A stretch of DNA of 33,841 nt, from NCBI GenBank assembly GCA_903894155.1, contig CAITPF010000381.1, forward strand, positions 1 through 33,841, written 5' to 3'. The notes below the pieces were generated by a model. That model worked only from the letters and a program-made list of their open reading frames with translations, did not search any database and was not told the DNA's origin. The DNA is from an uncultured beta proteobacterium (GTDB lineage: Bacteria > Pseudomonadota > Gammaproteobacteria > Burkholderiales > Burkholderiaceae_B). Position numbers and translations under genes: made by a program. This document shows, piece after piece, positions 15,607 to 23,745 of this stretch; within the stretch, counting starts at the first letter, position 1; each line of letters starts with the position of its first letter.

Positions 15607-16536
15607 TTGAAGTTGCACAAAATCTTTGCCCTTGCGGCGCTCGGGTCCCTGCTTTGGGCAGGCCTTGCCAGTGGTCAGGCCACGGCGCCGGATAACAAGC
15701 CTGCGGCCGCGGCCGCCGCGCCTGCTGCTGTGCCGGCCCCATCCACCCGGCAGGTCGAGCGCCCCAAACTTGGCGATGCACTGTTCGAGCCGATGATCGG
15801 CCAGATGGGCAAGGATGTCATCTGGGTGCCGACCGAGGATAGCCTCGCACAGCGTCTGCTTGAGTCAGCGCGGGTCAAGTCGACCGACGTGGTCTACGAC
15901 CTCGGCGCGGGAGACGGCAAGATCGCGATCATGGCGGCCAAAAAGTTCGGCGCCAATGCCGTGGGCATCGAGTACAAGGCCGAGATGGCCGATCTGGCGC
16001 GCCGCAACGTCCAGCGCGCGGGCGTCGAGGACAAAGTCAAGATCATCCGTGGGGATATATTTGTCGAAGATTTTTCCAAAGCGACGGTGGTCACCCTGTA
16101 CCTGCTCCCCGACCTGAACCTGAAGCTGCGCCCGACGCTGTTGAAAATGTTGCCGGGCACGCGCATCGTGTCCAACTCGTTCAACATGGGTGATTGGGAG
16201 CCTGACGAGATCATCATGGCCGGGGGCGAGCACGGGTACCGGTGGGTGGTACCGGCGTGGGTGGCGGGCAGCTGGGATGTCAAGGGCATCGAAGGCGCGA
16301 GGAAATCCGAACTCAGCCTCGCGCAGAGCTATCAGCAGGTCGGCGGCACGCTCACCATCGACGGCAAGTCGCAGCCGATCCTCAGCCCGCGCCTGGACGG
16401 CATCCGCCTGACCTTCCGCTATCTGGATCACGCCAGCGCGCAGCGCGTGTTCGACGTCAATGTGCTTGGCGACAACATGTCGGGCAACGTAATGGAAAAC
16501 GTGCCGATCTTCCCCGTCAGTGCGCGGCGGATGTAA
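15607..16536 (+). CDS. Class I SAM-dependent methyltransferase-fold protein with a signal peptide
   Basis: The 309-residue product begins with a clear Sec signal peptide (KIFALAALGSLLWAGLASGQA) and continues through an Ala/Pro-rich linker to about residue 48. The globular part has methyltransferase motif I VVYDLGAGDGKIAI (about 96-109), the acidic motif GIEYKAEMA (Glu122) and SNSFNMGDWEPDE. These resemble the FAM173/Dot1-like lysine methyltransferase group. A C-terminal extension of about 100 residues is unassigned. Export is puzzling because SAM is cytoplasmic. The TTG start is supported by GAGGAA 7 nt upstream. The upstream ATG at 15593 opens only a five-codon frame whose stop overlaps the TTG. 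It is followed 15 nt later by the APC permease. Confidence 0.8.
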   Translation: MKLHKIFALAALGSLLWAGLASGQATAPDNKPAAAAAAPAAVPAPSTRQVERPKLGDALFEPMIGQMGKDVIWVPTEDSLAQRLLESARVKSTDVVYDLGAGDGKIAIMAAKKFGANAVGIEYKAEMADLARRNVQRAGVEDKVKIIRGDIFVEDFSKATVVTLYLLPDLNLKLRPTLLKMLPGTRIVSNSFNMGDWEPDEIIMAGGEHGYRWVVPAWVAGSWDVKGIEGARKSELSLAQSYQQVGGTLTIDGKSQPILSPRLDGIRLTFRYLDHASAQRVFDVNVLGDNMSGNVMENVPIFPVSARRM

Positions 16537-16551
16537 CGTGGCCACGACACG

Positions 16552-17925
16552 ATGAGCAACCACGCGCCCAATACTGCTCAGACTGCAGCGCACCTTGCCG
16601 AGCCAACCCGCAGCCTGAGCCCGGTCGGTGCGGTCGCGATCATTGTCGGCATCGTGATCGGGGCAGGGATCTTCAAGACGCCGTCACTTGTCGCGGGAGT
16701 CACGGGCGACGCGGGCTGGATGATCGTGGCCTGGGTGCTTGGCGGGGTGATCTCGCTGGCGGGTGCGCTCTGCTATGCGGAACTCGCCACCACCTATCCG
16801 CACGCCGGGGGCGACTATCACTTCCTGGGCCGGGCCTTCGGGCGTCAGGTCGCTTTTCTTTATGCCTGGGCGAAGGCGACCGTGATCAACACGGGTTCGA
16901 TTGCGTTGCTCGCGTTCGTGTTTGGCGATTACCTCTCCAAGGTCATCGACCTGGGGCCGCATTCGAGTGCGATCTGGGCCGTGAGCATCGTCGTGGTGCT
17001 GACTGCGGTCAACATCATCGGGATCAACGCGGCCGCCTGGGTGCAAACCCTGCTGACGATTGTCGAGGTGAGCGGGCTGATCTGCGTGGGCGTGGCGGGG
17101 GTCGTGCTCTCGGGCAGCGCGCCGGTGACGACCACGGCATTCACCTCGACGCCGAGTCTGGGCATGTTCGGCCTTGCCATGGTGTTCGTGTTGCTGACCT
17201 ATGGCGGCTGGAACGAGGCCGCGTTCATCTCAGCCGAAGTGCGTGGCGGCAAGCGCGCGATCGTGCCGGTCATCGTGATCAGCATCCTGACCATCACGGT
17301 CATCTATGTGTTTGTCAACATTGCGATCCTTGCCGGCATGGGGATGCAGGGGCTCACCGACAGCAAGGCCATTGCGGCCGACCTGATGGGCAAGGCGTTC
17401 GGCCCCTGGGGCGAGAAGGCGCTGGGAATCTTCGTCGCGGTCTCGGCGCTCACGAGCATCAATGCCACCATGATCGTCGGGGCGCGCACCAACTTCGCGC
17501 TGGGCCGTGACTGGCCCGCGCTCAGGTTCATGGGCCACTGGCACGCGGGCCGGGGATCGCCGATTCGGGCATACCTGATCCAGTCGGTCTTGAGTCTGGC
17601 GCTGGTGGGCCTTGGGATCTGGCAGACGGATGGCTTTGAGGTGATGGTCGAATTCACTGCGCCCGTGTTCTGGATCTTTTTGTTCCTCGTCGGCATGTCG
17701 CTGTTCGTGATGCGCGTGCGCGACCCGAATGCAGAACGCCCCTTCCGTGTGCCGTTATACCCGTTGACCCCGGCGGTGTTCTGCGTGACCTGCGCCTATC
17801 TGGCGTACTCGAGCATCACCTACGCGGCGAGCAAGAATGCGGTGCATATCTCGCTGCTGGTCATGGCCGTCGGAGTGGTGGCACTATTGCTGACACACCG
17901 GGTTAAGCCTTCGAAGCCCGCCTGA
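16552..17925 (+). CDS. APC superfamily amino acid permease
   Basis: The 457-residue protein has about 12 hydrophobic segments and the APC signature in TM1 (AIIVGIVIGAGIFKTPS), where the GIG-like unwound helix binds the amino-group substrate. A cytoplasmic loop with ELATTYPHAGGDYHFLGRAFG is also typical. It is likely an amino acid antiporter or symporter of the inner membrane. It follows the exported methyltransferase-like gene by 15 nt and precedes the peptide-type receptor by 27 nt, so a single transcript with amino acid and peptide uptake functions is likely. Confidence 0.92.
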   Translation: MSNHAPNTAQTAAHLAEPTRSLSPVGAVAIIVGIVIGAGIFKTPSLVAGVTGDAGWMIVAWVLGGVISLAGALCYAELATTYPHAGGDYHFLGRAFGRQVAFLYAWAKATVINTGSIALLAFVFGDYLSKVIDLGPHSSAIWAVSIVVVLTAVNIIGINAAAWVQTLLTIVEVSGLICVGVAGVVLSGSAPVTTTAFTSTPSLGMFGLAMVFVLLTYGGWNEAAFISAEVRGGKRAIVPVIVISILTITVIYVFVNIAILAGMGMQGLTDSKAIAADLMGKAFGPWGEKALGIFVAVSALTSINATMIVGARTNFALGRDWPALRFMGHWHAGRGSPIRAYLIQSVLSLALVGLGIWQTDGFEVMVEFTAPVFWIFLFLVGMSLFVMRVRDPNAERPFRVPLYPLTPAVFCVTCAYLAYSSITYAASKNAVHISLLVMAVGVVALLLTHRVKPSKPA

Positions 17926-17952
17926 ACACACCTTTCGTTTAAGGAGTCCATC

Positions 17953-19473
17953 ATGTCACGATTCAAAAAAGCGCTGGCCGTATCCTTGCTGGCAATCGGC
18001 GCAATCGCCACGCCCTGCGTGCAGGCAGGCGGCACGCTGTCGATCGCTGCCTCGGCGGGCGACCCGGGAAGCTGGGATCCCATCGACACGTTCCTGGTCA
18101 CCTGGGGCGGCGTGGGCAGCCAGATTTTTGATGGCCTGACGATGCGCACGGCGGATATGAAACTTGTGCCGGGCCTGGCGACCTCCTGGGAAAGCCTCGA
18201 CAAGGACACCCGCATCCGCTTCAAGCTTCGCCAGGGCGTGAAGTTCCACAACGGCGAGCCGTTCGACGCCAACGCGGTGAAGTTCACCTTCGATCGCCTG
18301 CTCGGGCCGGAGGGTGCGAAGGGCCCACAGCAGTCGAACTACAACGCGATCAAGGAAGTCGTTGTCGTCGACCCCAGCACGGTCGATTTCATCATGCAGC
18401 GCCCGGATCCAGTGCTGTTGACCAAGCTCGCGGGCTACGGCGCAATGATCGTGCCGCCGAAGTACATCGCGGAGAAGGGCGACGACTTCTTCAACGCGAA
18501 CCCGGTGGGCACGGGTCCCTTCAAACTTGCTGAGTACAAGCCCAAGGTCAGTCTGACGCTTGCGCGCAACGCCGATTACTGGGATGGCGCACCCAAGCTC
18601 GACGGCGTCGTCTACCGCTTCATCGCAGAGCCCGCCACGCAGGTTGCCGAACTGCAGGCCGGGCGGCTGGATATCGCCACGACGATTCCGCTCTCGATGC
18701 TGCCGGTGGTGGCCAACGACCCCAAGCTGCGCACGGCCAGCATCAATGGGCCGACCACGCTGGCGCTGCGCTTTAACACGCGCGACGGTATCACCAAGGA
18801 TGCCAACGTGCGCCGTGCGCTGGTGATGGCGGTCGATCGCGACGCGATCGTCAAGCAGATTCTCGGCGGCAACGCCGAGCCCGTGGCAAGCTTTCAGGGA
18901 AAACTGTCCTTTGGCTTCGATCCGGATCTCAAACCGCGGCCGTTTGACGTCGCACAGGCCAAGACGCTCTTGCAGCAGGCAGGCGTGAAGCCGGGCACTG
19001 CAGTCCAGATCGACTTCCGTGGCCCGGATTCGAACTTCCGCGAAGTGGTGCAGGCGGTGGCCGGCTACTTCCAGGCCGTTGGCCTCAAGCCCAACCTCAA
19101 GGGCTACGAGACGAGCGTGCTGCTTAACGACATCATCCCCAGCGGCAAGACAGGCGAGATGTGGCAGAACCAGTGGGGCGGGTGGACGTTTGACTACGAC
19201 AACACGGCCTACGCCATGTACCACAGCGGACAGCGCTGGAACCCGTACGACAGCGATCCGAATCTGGATAAGTTGCTCGACGCGCAGCGCAACACCTACG
19301 ACCAGGCCGAGCGCCAGCGCTTGCTGCGCGAGGCCGCGCGGTACGTGGCCGACCAGGCGCTCGAAATCCCGCTCTACAGCCTGAATACGATTTATGGGAT
19401 CAACAAGCGGGTCAAGAACCTGACCTTGCCGGCCGACGGCAGGTTCCGCTTCGTCAACGAGACGATCGAATGA
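17953..19473 (+). CDS. ABC transporter substrate-binding protein, family 5 (peptide/nickel/opine type)
   Basis: The 506-residue periplasmic receptor has a signal peptide (LAVSLLAIGAIATPCVQAGG). The family-5 SBP sequence includes GSQIFDGLTMRTADMKLVPG, the conserved KLRQGVKFHNGEPFDANAVK region and NPVGTGPFKLAEY. The ATG is preceded by a strong TAAGGAG (17940-17946) at 6-nt spacing, suggesting high expression. The family binds oligopeptides, opines, glutathione or nickel, and the downstream M14 peptidase-like gene favours a peptide-like ligand. Two permease genes follow, but the pair of ATPases that normally complete the operon is absent. Confidence 0.95.
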   Translation: MSRFKKALAVSLLAIGAIATPCVQAGGTLSIAASAGDPGSWDPIDTFLVTWGGVGSQIFDGLTMRTADMKLVPGLATSWESLDKDTRIRFKLRQGVKFHNGEPFDANAVKFTFDRLLGPEGAKGPQQSNYNAIKEVVVVDPSTVDFIMQRPDPVLLTKLAGYGAMIVPPKYIAEKGDDFFNANPVGTGPFKLAEYKPKVSLTLARNADYWDGAPKLDGVVYRFIAEPATQVAELQAGRLDIATTIPLSMLPVVANDPKLRTASINGPTTLALRFNTRDGITKDANVRRALVMAVDRDAIVKQILGGNAEPVASFQGKLSFGFDPDLKPRPFDVAQAKTLLQQAGVKPGTAVQIDFRGPDSNFREVVQAVAGYFQAVGLKPNLKGYETSVLLNDIIPSGKTGEMWQNQWGGWTFDYDNTAYAMYHSGQRWNPYDSDPNLDKLLDAQRNTYDQAERQRLLREAARYVADQALEIPLYSLNTIYGINKRVKNLTLPADGRFRFVNETIE

Positions 19474-19510
19474 CGCGGGCTGGGTCGACTGATTCTGCGG
19501 GGATCTAAGC

Positions 19511-20437
19511 GTGGCCGGATTCCTGCTGCGGCGCATTGCGCAGTCGGTGTTCGTGGTGCTGGTGGTGACGCTGCTCGTGTCCTGGGCGGTGCGACTCACC
19601 GGCGACCCGACCCTGATGCTCGTGCAGGGGGCCGGCAGCGTCACCGAGCAGGATCTGGAGAACATTCGCAAGGCGCTCGGGCTTAACCAGCCCTTCGCCA
19701 TGCAGTACCTGGATTTCATGCGGGGGATGGTGTCGGGCAACTTCGGGCGAAGTTTCCTGGGCGGCACACCCGTGTCGCGTCTGGTGGCCGATGCGTTGCC
19801 CGCAACCCTCGCCCTGACGTTTGCCTCGCTTGCCATCTCGCTCGCGGTCTCGATCCCGCTGGGCATCCATGCGGCGGTGCATCGCGGGGGATGGTCGGAT
19901 CAGCTGATCCGTGTGGTGTCCCTGGTGGGCCTTTCCTTCCCGAATTTCTGGCTGGCGATCATGCTGGTCTTGCTGTTCTCGATCATGATTCCGGTGTTTC
20001 CGCCTTCGGGCATGGATGGCCCCGCGAGTCTGGTGCTGCCCGCGGTCACGATGGGCGTGATTTTGTCGGCGGCCAACGTTCGCCTGGTGCGCACGGCGAT
20101 GCTCGAGACGCTCTCGGCCCAGTACATCATGGTGGCGCGCAGCAAGGGTCTGGCCGAGCGCGTCGTGCTGTACAAGCACGCCCTGCGCAATTGCGCGATC
20201 CCGCTGATCACCTACGTTGGCCTGCAGTTCGGCGGGCTGATCGGTGGCATTGTCGTGGTCGAGAAAGTTTTTAACTGGCCGGGCCTGGGCACGCTGGCCT
20301 TCGACGCGATCTCGGGCCGCGACTACCCGGTATTGCAGGCGGCCGTCACGGTGCTGGCGCTGCTGATCGTCACGGTGAATCTGGTGATCGACATTGCCTA
20401 CGGTGTGGTCGATCCGCGGGTGAGGGCGGGATCGTGA
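19511..20437 (+). CDS. ABC transporter permease, DppB/OppB-like
   Basis: The 308-residue inner membrane permease begins MAGFLLRRIAQSVFVVLVVTL, quoted in part (GFLLRRIAQSVFVVLVV), as in DppB-type proteins. It has the N-terminal segment DPTLMLVQGAGSVTEQDLE and the EAA loop VARSKGLAERVVLYKHALRN. It starts with GTG 37 nt after the receptor stop and overlaps the next permease by 4 nt (GTGA). It should form the membrane channel together with the DppC-like partner. Confidence 0.94.
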   Translation: MAGFLLRRIAQSVFVVLVVTLLVSWAVRLTGDPTLMLVQGAGSVTEQDLENIRKALGLNQPFAMQYLDFMRGMVSGNFGRSFLGGTPVSRLVADALPATLALTFASLAISLAVSIPLGIHAAVHRGGWSDQLIRVVSLVGLSFPNFWLAIMLVLLFSIMIPVFPPSGMDGPASLVLPAVTMGVILSAANVRLVRTAMLETLSAQYIMVARSKGLAERVVLYKHALRNCAIPLITYVGLQFGGLIGGIVVVEKVFNWPGLGTLAFDAISGRDYPVLQAAVTVLALLIVTVNLVIDIAYGVVDPRVRAGS

Positions 20438-21585
20438 GCGCGCATTCCGGATCGGGTGGCCAACCCGCCAGCCCGGCTTTCGGCGCAGCACCCGCGATGC
20501 AATCTGCGCAAGCGGCGCAAACTACACAAACGGCACAAACGGCACAAGCGGCACAAGCGGCACAAGCGGCACAAGCGGCACAAGCGGCACAAGCGGCACA
20601 AGCGGCACAAACGGCACAAACGGCACAAACGACACAAACGGCACAAACGACACAAACGACACAAACGACACAAACGACACAAACGACACAAACGACACGC
20701 GGCATCGCGCAGCCGCAGCACCCACCGCCGCAGCCGCCGCAGCCGTCGCCGTCGCCGTCGCGTCGGCGTATTCCGTTTGAGCTGTGGCTGGGCACCTTGT
20801 TGTTCGGCGTACTCGCGCTGGCGGTGGCTTGCTCCGGGTGGCTGTTCCCGGATGGCGGCGAGGCCATGGATCTTGGCGCACGGCTATTGCCGCCGTTTCG
20901 CAGTTGGGCCCATCCGCTGGGCACCGATCCGCTTGGCCGCGACGTGCTGGCGCGCATCGTCGTCGGTGGCAGGATTTCGCTTGCAATCGGCATCTTGTCG
21001 GTGCTGGGCGCTGTGGTGCTGGGCACGCTGATCGGGCTGGTTGCAGGCTACTACCGCGGTTTTGCCGAAATGTTCCTGATGCGCTGCGCGGATGTGCAAC
21101 TCGCGCTGCCGTTTATCCTCATCGCCATTACCTTTATATCGATTCTGGGCGGGGGCCTCGCCAACATCATTTTCTTCATGGTGATTTCGCAATGGGTGCA
21201 GTACGCACGCCTGGTGCGCGGGCAGGTGATGGCGCTGCGCGATCGCGAATTCGTCCAGGCCGCCCATGCGATCGGGGTGAGCGACACGGCGATCATCATG
21301 CGCCATATGTTGCCGCACCTGAGCGGCCCGGTCGTCGTGCTGATGACGCTGAATGTCGCGAACAATATCCTGCTCGAAAGCAGCCTCACTTTTCTCGGGC
21401 TTGGCGTCAATCCGCTTACGCCTAGCTGGGGCGGCATGCTGGCCGACGGGCGTAATTATCTGCAGACGGCGTGGTGGGTCAGCGTGTTTCCAGGCCTGGC
21501 GATCATGTGCTGCGTGCTGGGTCTGAACCTGCTCGGGGACTGGCTGCGCGATCGGCTCGATCCCACTTTTTCCGGAGGGCACTGA
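20434..21585 (+). CDS. ABC transporter permease, DppC/OppC-like, with a Gln-Ala/Thr repeat N-terminal extension
   Basis: The 383-residue protein has a standard DppC-type core from about residue 110: first membrane segment LWLGTLLFGVLALAVACSG, then GTDPLGRDVLARIVVGGRIS, and EAA loop QAAHAIGVSDTAIIMRHMLP. The first 110 residues are unusual. Residues 25-88 are 21 repeats of the tripeptides QAA, QTA and QTT, encoded by a 9-bp tandem array, and a Pro/Gln-rich stretch follows. DppC homologues are about 280-310 residues, so this is an added cytoplasmic tail. The GTG start overlaps the previous stop. A start within the repeats is not possible, because no ATG or GTG follows in frame until the core, so the tail is probably translated. 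Confidence 0.92.
   Translation: MSAHSGSGGQPASPAFGAAPAMQSAQAAQTTQTAQTAQAAQAAQAAQAAQAAQAAQAAQTAQTAQTTQTAQTTQTTQTTQTTQTTQTTRGIAQPQHPPPQPPQPSPSPSRRRIPFELWLGTLLFGVLALAVACSGWLFPDGGEAMDLGARLLPPFRSWAHPLGTDPLGRDVLARIVVGGRISLAIGILSVLGAVVLGTLIGLVAGYYRGFAEMFLMRCADVQLALPFILIAITFISILGGGLANIIFFMVISQWVQYARLVRGQVMALRDREFVQAAHAIGVSDTAIIMRHMLPHLSGPVVVLMTLNVANNILLESSLTFLGLGVNPLTPSWGGMLADGRNYLQTAWWVSVFPGLAIMCCVLGLNLLGDWLRDRLDPTFSGGH
20506..20697 (+). repeat. In-frame 9-bp tandem array encoding a Q(A/T)(A/T) repeat
   Basis: About 21 contiguous 9-bp units lie inside the DppC-like gene. The unit changes gradually along the array from GCACAAGCG to GCACAAACG and then ACACAAACG, giving AQA, AQT and TQT. Neighbouring units are identical in runs, which indicates recent slippage or unequal exchange. 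Because the unit is three codons long, copy-number change keeps the reading frame. Confidence 0.95.
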
Positions 21586-21657
21586 TGCGAATGTTTAGGT
21601 GGTGTCCATGCGGCCGGCCCACTGCCGGTTTGGCGATGCTTGCGCAAATTCACTGAC

Positions 21658-23745
21658 ATGGCAGAGACAATATTCAGCGCGCAGTTCGAGCCCGCGTCGC
21701 TCAGGATCCTGAAGGATCCGCGCATAGCGCTTTGGGCCGGCCTTTCGGTCGAGGTGTGGCTATTCGAAGACCGCGCGGCGCGCGGCCTGCTGGCGTCGCG
21801 CCTTGCAAAAGTGGGTGCGCGTGCGCGCGTATGCAGCGCCTACAAGCCGTTGTTGCACTATTTCCTTGAGCGCGCGGCGTTGTCCGGGATGCGGGACGTG
21901 ATCGTCGAGTACCCGTGCCATCCGCAGGCGGTCGCAACCCGATTCCTGTCGGAAGCCTATCCGCTGGCCGAGCTCGCGGCGCAGGGTACGCCCTGGCGCT
22001 GGGCGGCGTTGGAGGCGAGCACCGAATTGCCTTGTTATCGCGTCACCTGGGTCGATGACCGTGGCGAGCTGCATTTCGATGAGGTGCTTGCCCCGAATGC
22101 CCTGCGTGCCGACCACCTTGGCCGCACATGCCTTGTGCCCAGCGGCTACCTGCGGGTGACCGATCCGCGTTCAGACCGCATTCTTGTCGATGAAATCATC
22201 GAGACCGAGGTCGAGGCGCTTTTCCGGGCGACGATGGTCGCGATCGGCGAGCAAACCTGGGGCAGGCAAGAGCCCTATTTCGAGCGACTCGAGATCAGGG
22301 CCGACGTTCCGGGCACCGAACTTTATCGCGACGACGGGCAACTGATCTCCAGCACGCTTGAAGCCCTTCATGAGGATCTGTATTTTTCGGCGCTTGAGTT
22401 CTTCCAGCACCACAGCGGTCGCCCGCCAGGCGATCGCGGCTTGCAGCCCGGTCAGATCGTGCCCGACGTGCGCCAGGCCAGCCCGGGCAACCCGGCTTCG
22501 GTGTGCGTGGTGCTCCATGCGGCCGGAACGCTTCTGCCTACGCTCGCCACGCTTGCGGAGGCGGACGCGGCAAGCTTGCTTGCGGACGACCTGCTGGTGA
22601 ATGCGAGGACGGCAAGCATGCTTGCGGACGACCTGCTGGTGAATGCGAGGACGGCAAGCATGCCTGCGGATGACCTGCTGGTGAATGCGAAGACGGCAAG
22701 CATGCCTGCGGATGATCTGCTGGTGAATGCGAAGACGGCAAGCATGCCCCTGGATGACCTGCTGGTGAACGCGCGGCTGGCCAGCGCGCTATCCAGCACC
22801 CCGGGAGCGAACACGATGCAAGCGTCGGGCGCGTCGGGCGCGCCGATCGCCCTGGCCGATGTCACGCAGCCTGTTGCCGCATCCCGGGTACGCGAGGAGA
22901 TTCGGGCGATTGCCGGCGACCCTTTCGCGTTTGAGTCGCGGCAGGGACGGATGCTGGCGGGTCTTGTGCGCTCGGGCACGTTACCCCCTGTTGTGGTGAC
23001 GGGCGGTCAGCATGCCAACGAGGCATCGGGTGTCGTGGGCGCGCTGCGCGGCGCGGCGTGGCTGGCAATGCAGCCGGGCGCGCATTTTGCGTGTGTCCCG
23101 CTCGAGAACCCCGATGGCTATGCGCTCTTTGCCGAATACCGGGCGATCCACCCGCAACACATGCACCATGCGGCGCGCTACACGGGCCTGGGCGACGATC
23201 TCGAATATCGCGAACACGAGCCCTGGTACGAGCGGGCAGGGCGCATGCACGCGCTGGCCGTCACCGGGGCGCAACTGCACTTGAGCCTGCACGGTTATCC
23301 GGCGCACGAATGGACGCGACCGTTCACGGGCTACCTGCCGCGCGGGTTCGAACTGTGGAGCGTGCCAAAAGGCTACTTCCTGATCCTGCGCTACAAGCCG
23401 GGCTGGAAGGACATCGCCGAGCAGTTTCTGGGCGAATTAACGGCGGGGCTGTCGACGATGCCAGGGCTAGTCGATTTCAACGCACGGCAGTTGCGCAGTT
23501 ATGAAGCGCACGCGGGCGAGCTTCCCTTTGAGGTGCGGCACGGGATCGCGTGCATGGTGTCGCAGAACGATCGCCAGACGCCGGGCGTGGTGCTGGTGAC
23601 GGAGTTTCCGGACGAAACCATCGCGGGCGAAGCGTTTGTGTTTGCACATGAGGTGCAGACGCACACGGTGCGTACGGCGGCGACCATCTGGTGGGACCTG
23701 ATGCGCCGCGAGCGTGCGGCCCCGCCCCAGCCGCAGACGATCTAG
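21658..23745 (+). CDS. M14 (zinc carboxypeptidase) family protein with an internal 14-residue repeat
   Basis: The 695-residue product has an uncharacterised N-terminal part (about 1-300), a repeat linker and a C-terminal M14 domain. Zinc ligands are His452 and Glu455 in GGQHANEASG and His545 in LHLSLHGYP. The catalytic Glu649 lies in LVTEFPDE. The linker, residues 305-374, is five copies of a 14-residue unit like ASMPADDLLVNAKT. No signal peptide is visible, so a cytoplasmic peptide, amide or glutamyl hydrolase fits best. The ATG at 21658 is preferred to a TTG at 21640, but neither has a good ribosome site, so the start is uncertain. It follows the DppC-like gene by 72 nt, in the place where the importer ATPases would be expected. 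The stop codon is the first unit of a 9-bp array. Confidence 0.87.
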   Translation: MAETIFSAQFEPASLRILKDPRIALWAGLSVEVWLFEDRAARGLLASRLAKVGARARVCSAYKPLLHYFLERAALSGMRDVIVEYPCHPQAVATRFLSEAYPLAELAAQGTPWRWAALEASTELPCYRVTWVDDRGELHFDEVLAPNALRADHLGRTCLVPSGYLRVTDPRSDRILVDEIIETEVEALFRATMVAIGEQTWGRQEPYFERLEIRADVPGTELYRDDGQLISSTLEALHEDLYFSALEFFQHHSGRPPGDRGLQPGQIVPDVRQASPGNPASVCVVLHAAGTLLPTLATLAEADAASLLADDLLVNARTASMLADDLLVNARTASMPADDLLVNAKTASMPADDLLVNAKTASMPLDDLLVNARLASALSSTPGANTMQASGASGAPIALADVTQPVAASRVREEIRAIAGDPFAFESRQGRMLAGLVRSGTLPPVVVTGGQHANEASGVVGALRGAAWLAMQPGAHFACVPLENPDGYALFAEYRAIHPQHMHHAARYTGLGDDLEYREHEPWYERAGRMHALAVTGAQLHLSLHGYPAHEWTRPFTGYLPRGFELWSVPKGYFLILRYKPGWKDIAEQFLGELTAGLSTMPGLVDFNARQLRSYEAHAGELPFEVRHGIACMVSQNDRQTPGVVLVTEFPDETIAGEAFVFAHEVQTHTVRTAATIWWDLMRRERAAPPQPQTI
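22570..22779 (+). repeat. In-frame 42-bp tandem repeat, 5 units
   Basis: Five contiguous 42-bp units start at 22570, 22612, 22654, 22696 and 22738. They encode ASLLADDLLVNART, ASMLADDLLVNART, ASMPADDLLVNAKT twice, and ASMPLDDLLVNARL. The DNA is more than 90 percent identical between central copies, so the expansion is recent. The period is 14 codons and frame-neutral. It lies between the N-terminal and M14 domains. Confidence 0.95.

Noticed and set aside
17956-19866. 636-residue minus-strand frame
   Set aside because: It is antisense to the family-5 receptor and permease genes, which have signal peptide, motifs and a ribosome site. Long antisense frames are expected at this GC content.
20398-21026. 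Minus-strand frames with Leu-Cys-Arg or Val-Cys repeats
   Set aside because: They are antisense to the DppC-like gene and owe their openness to the 9-bp repeat. There is no start context or family match.
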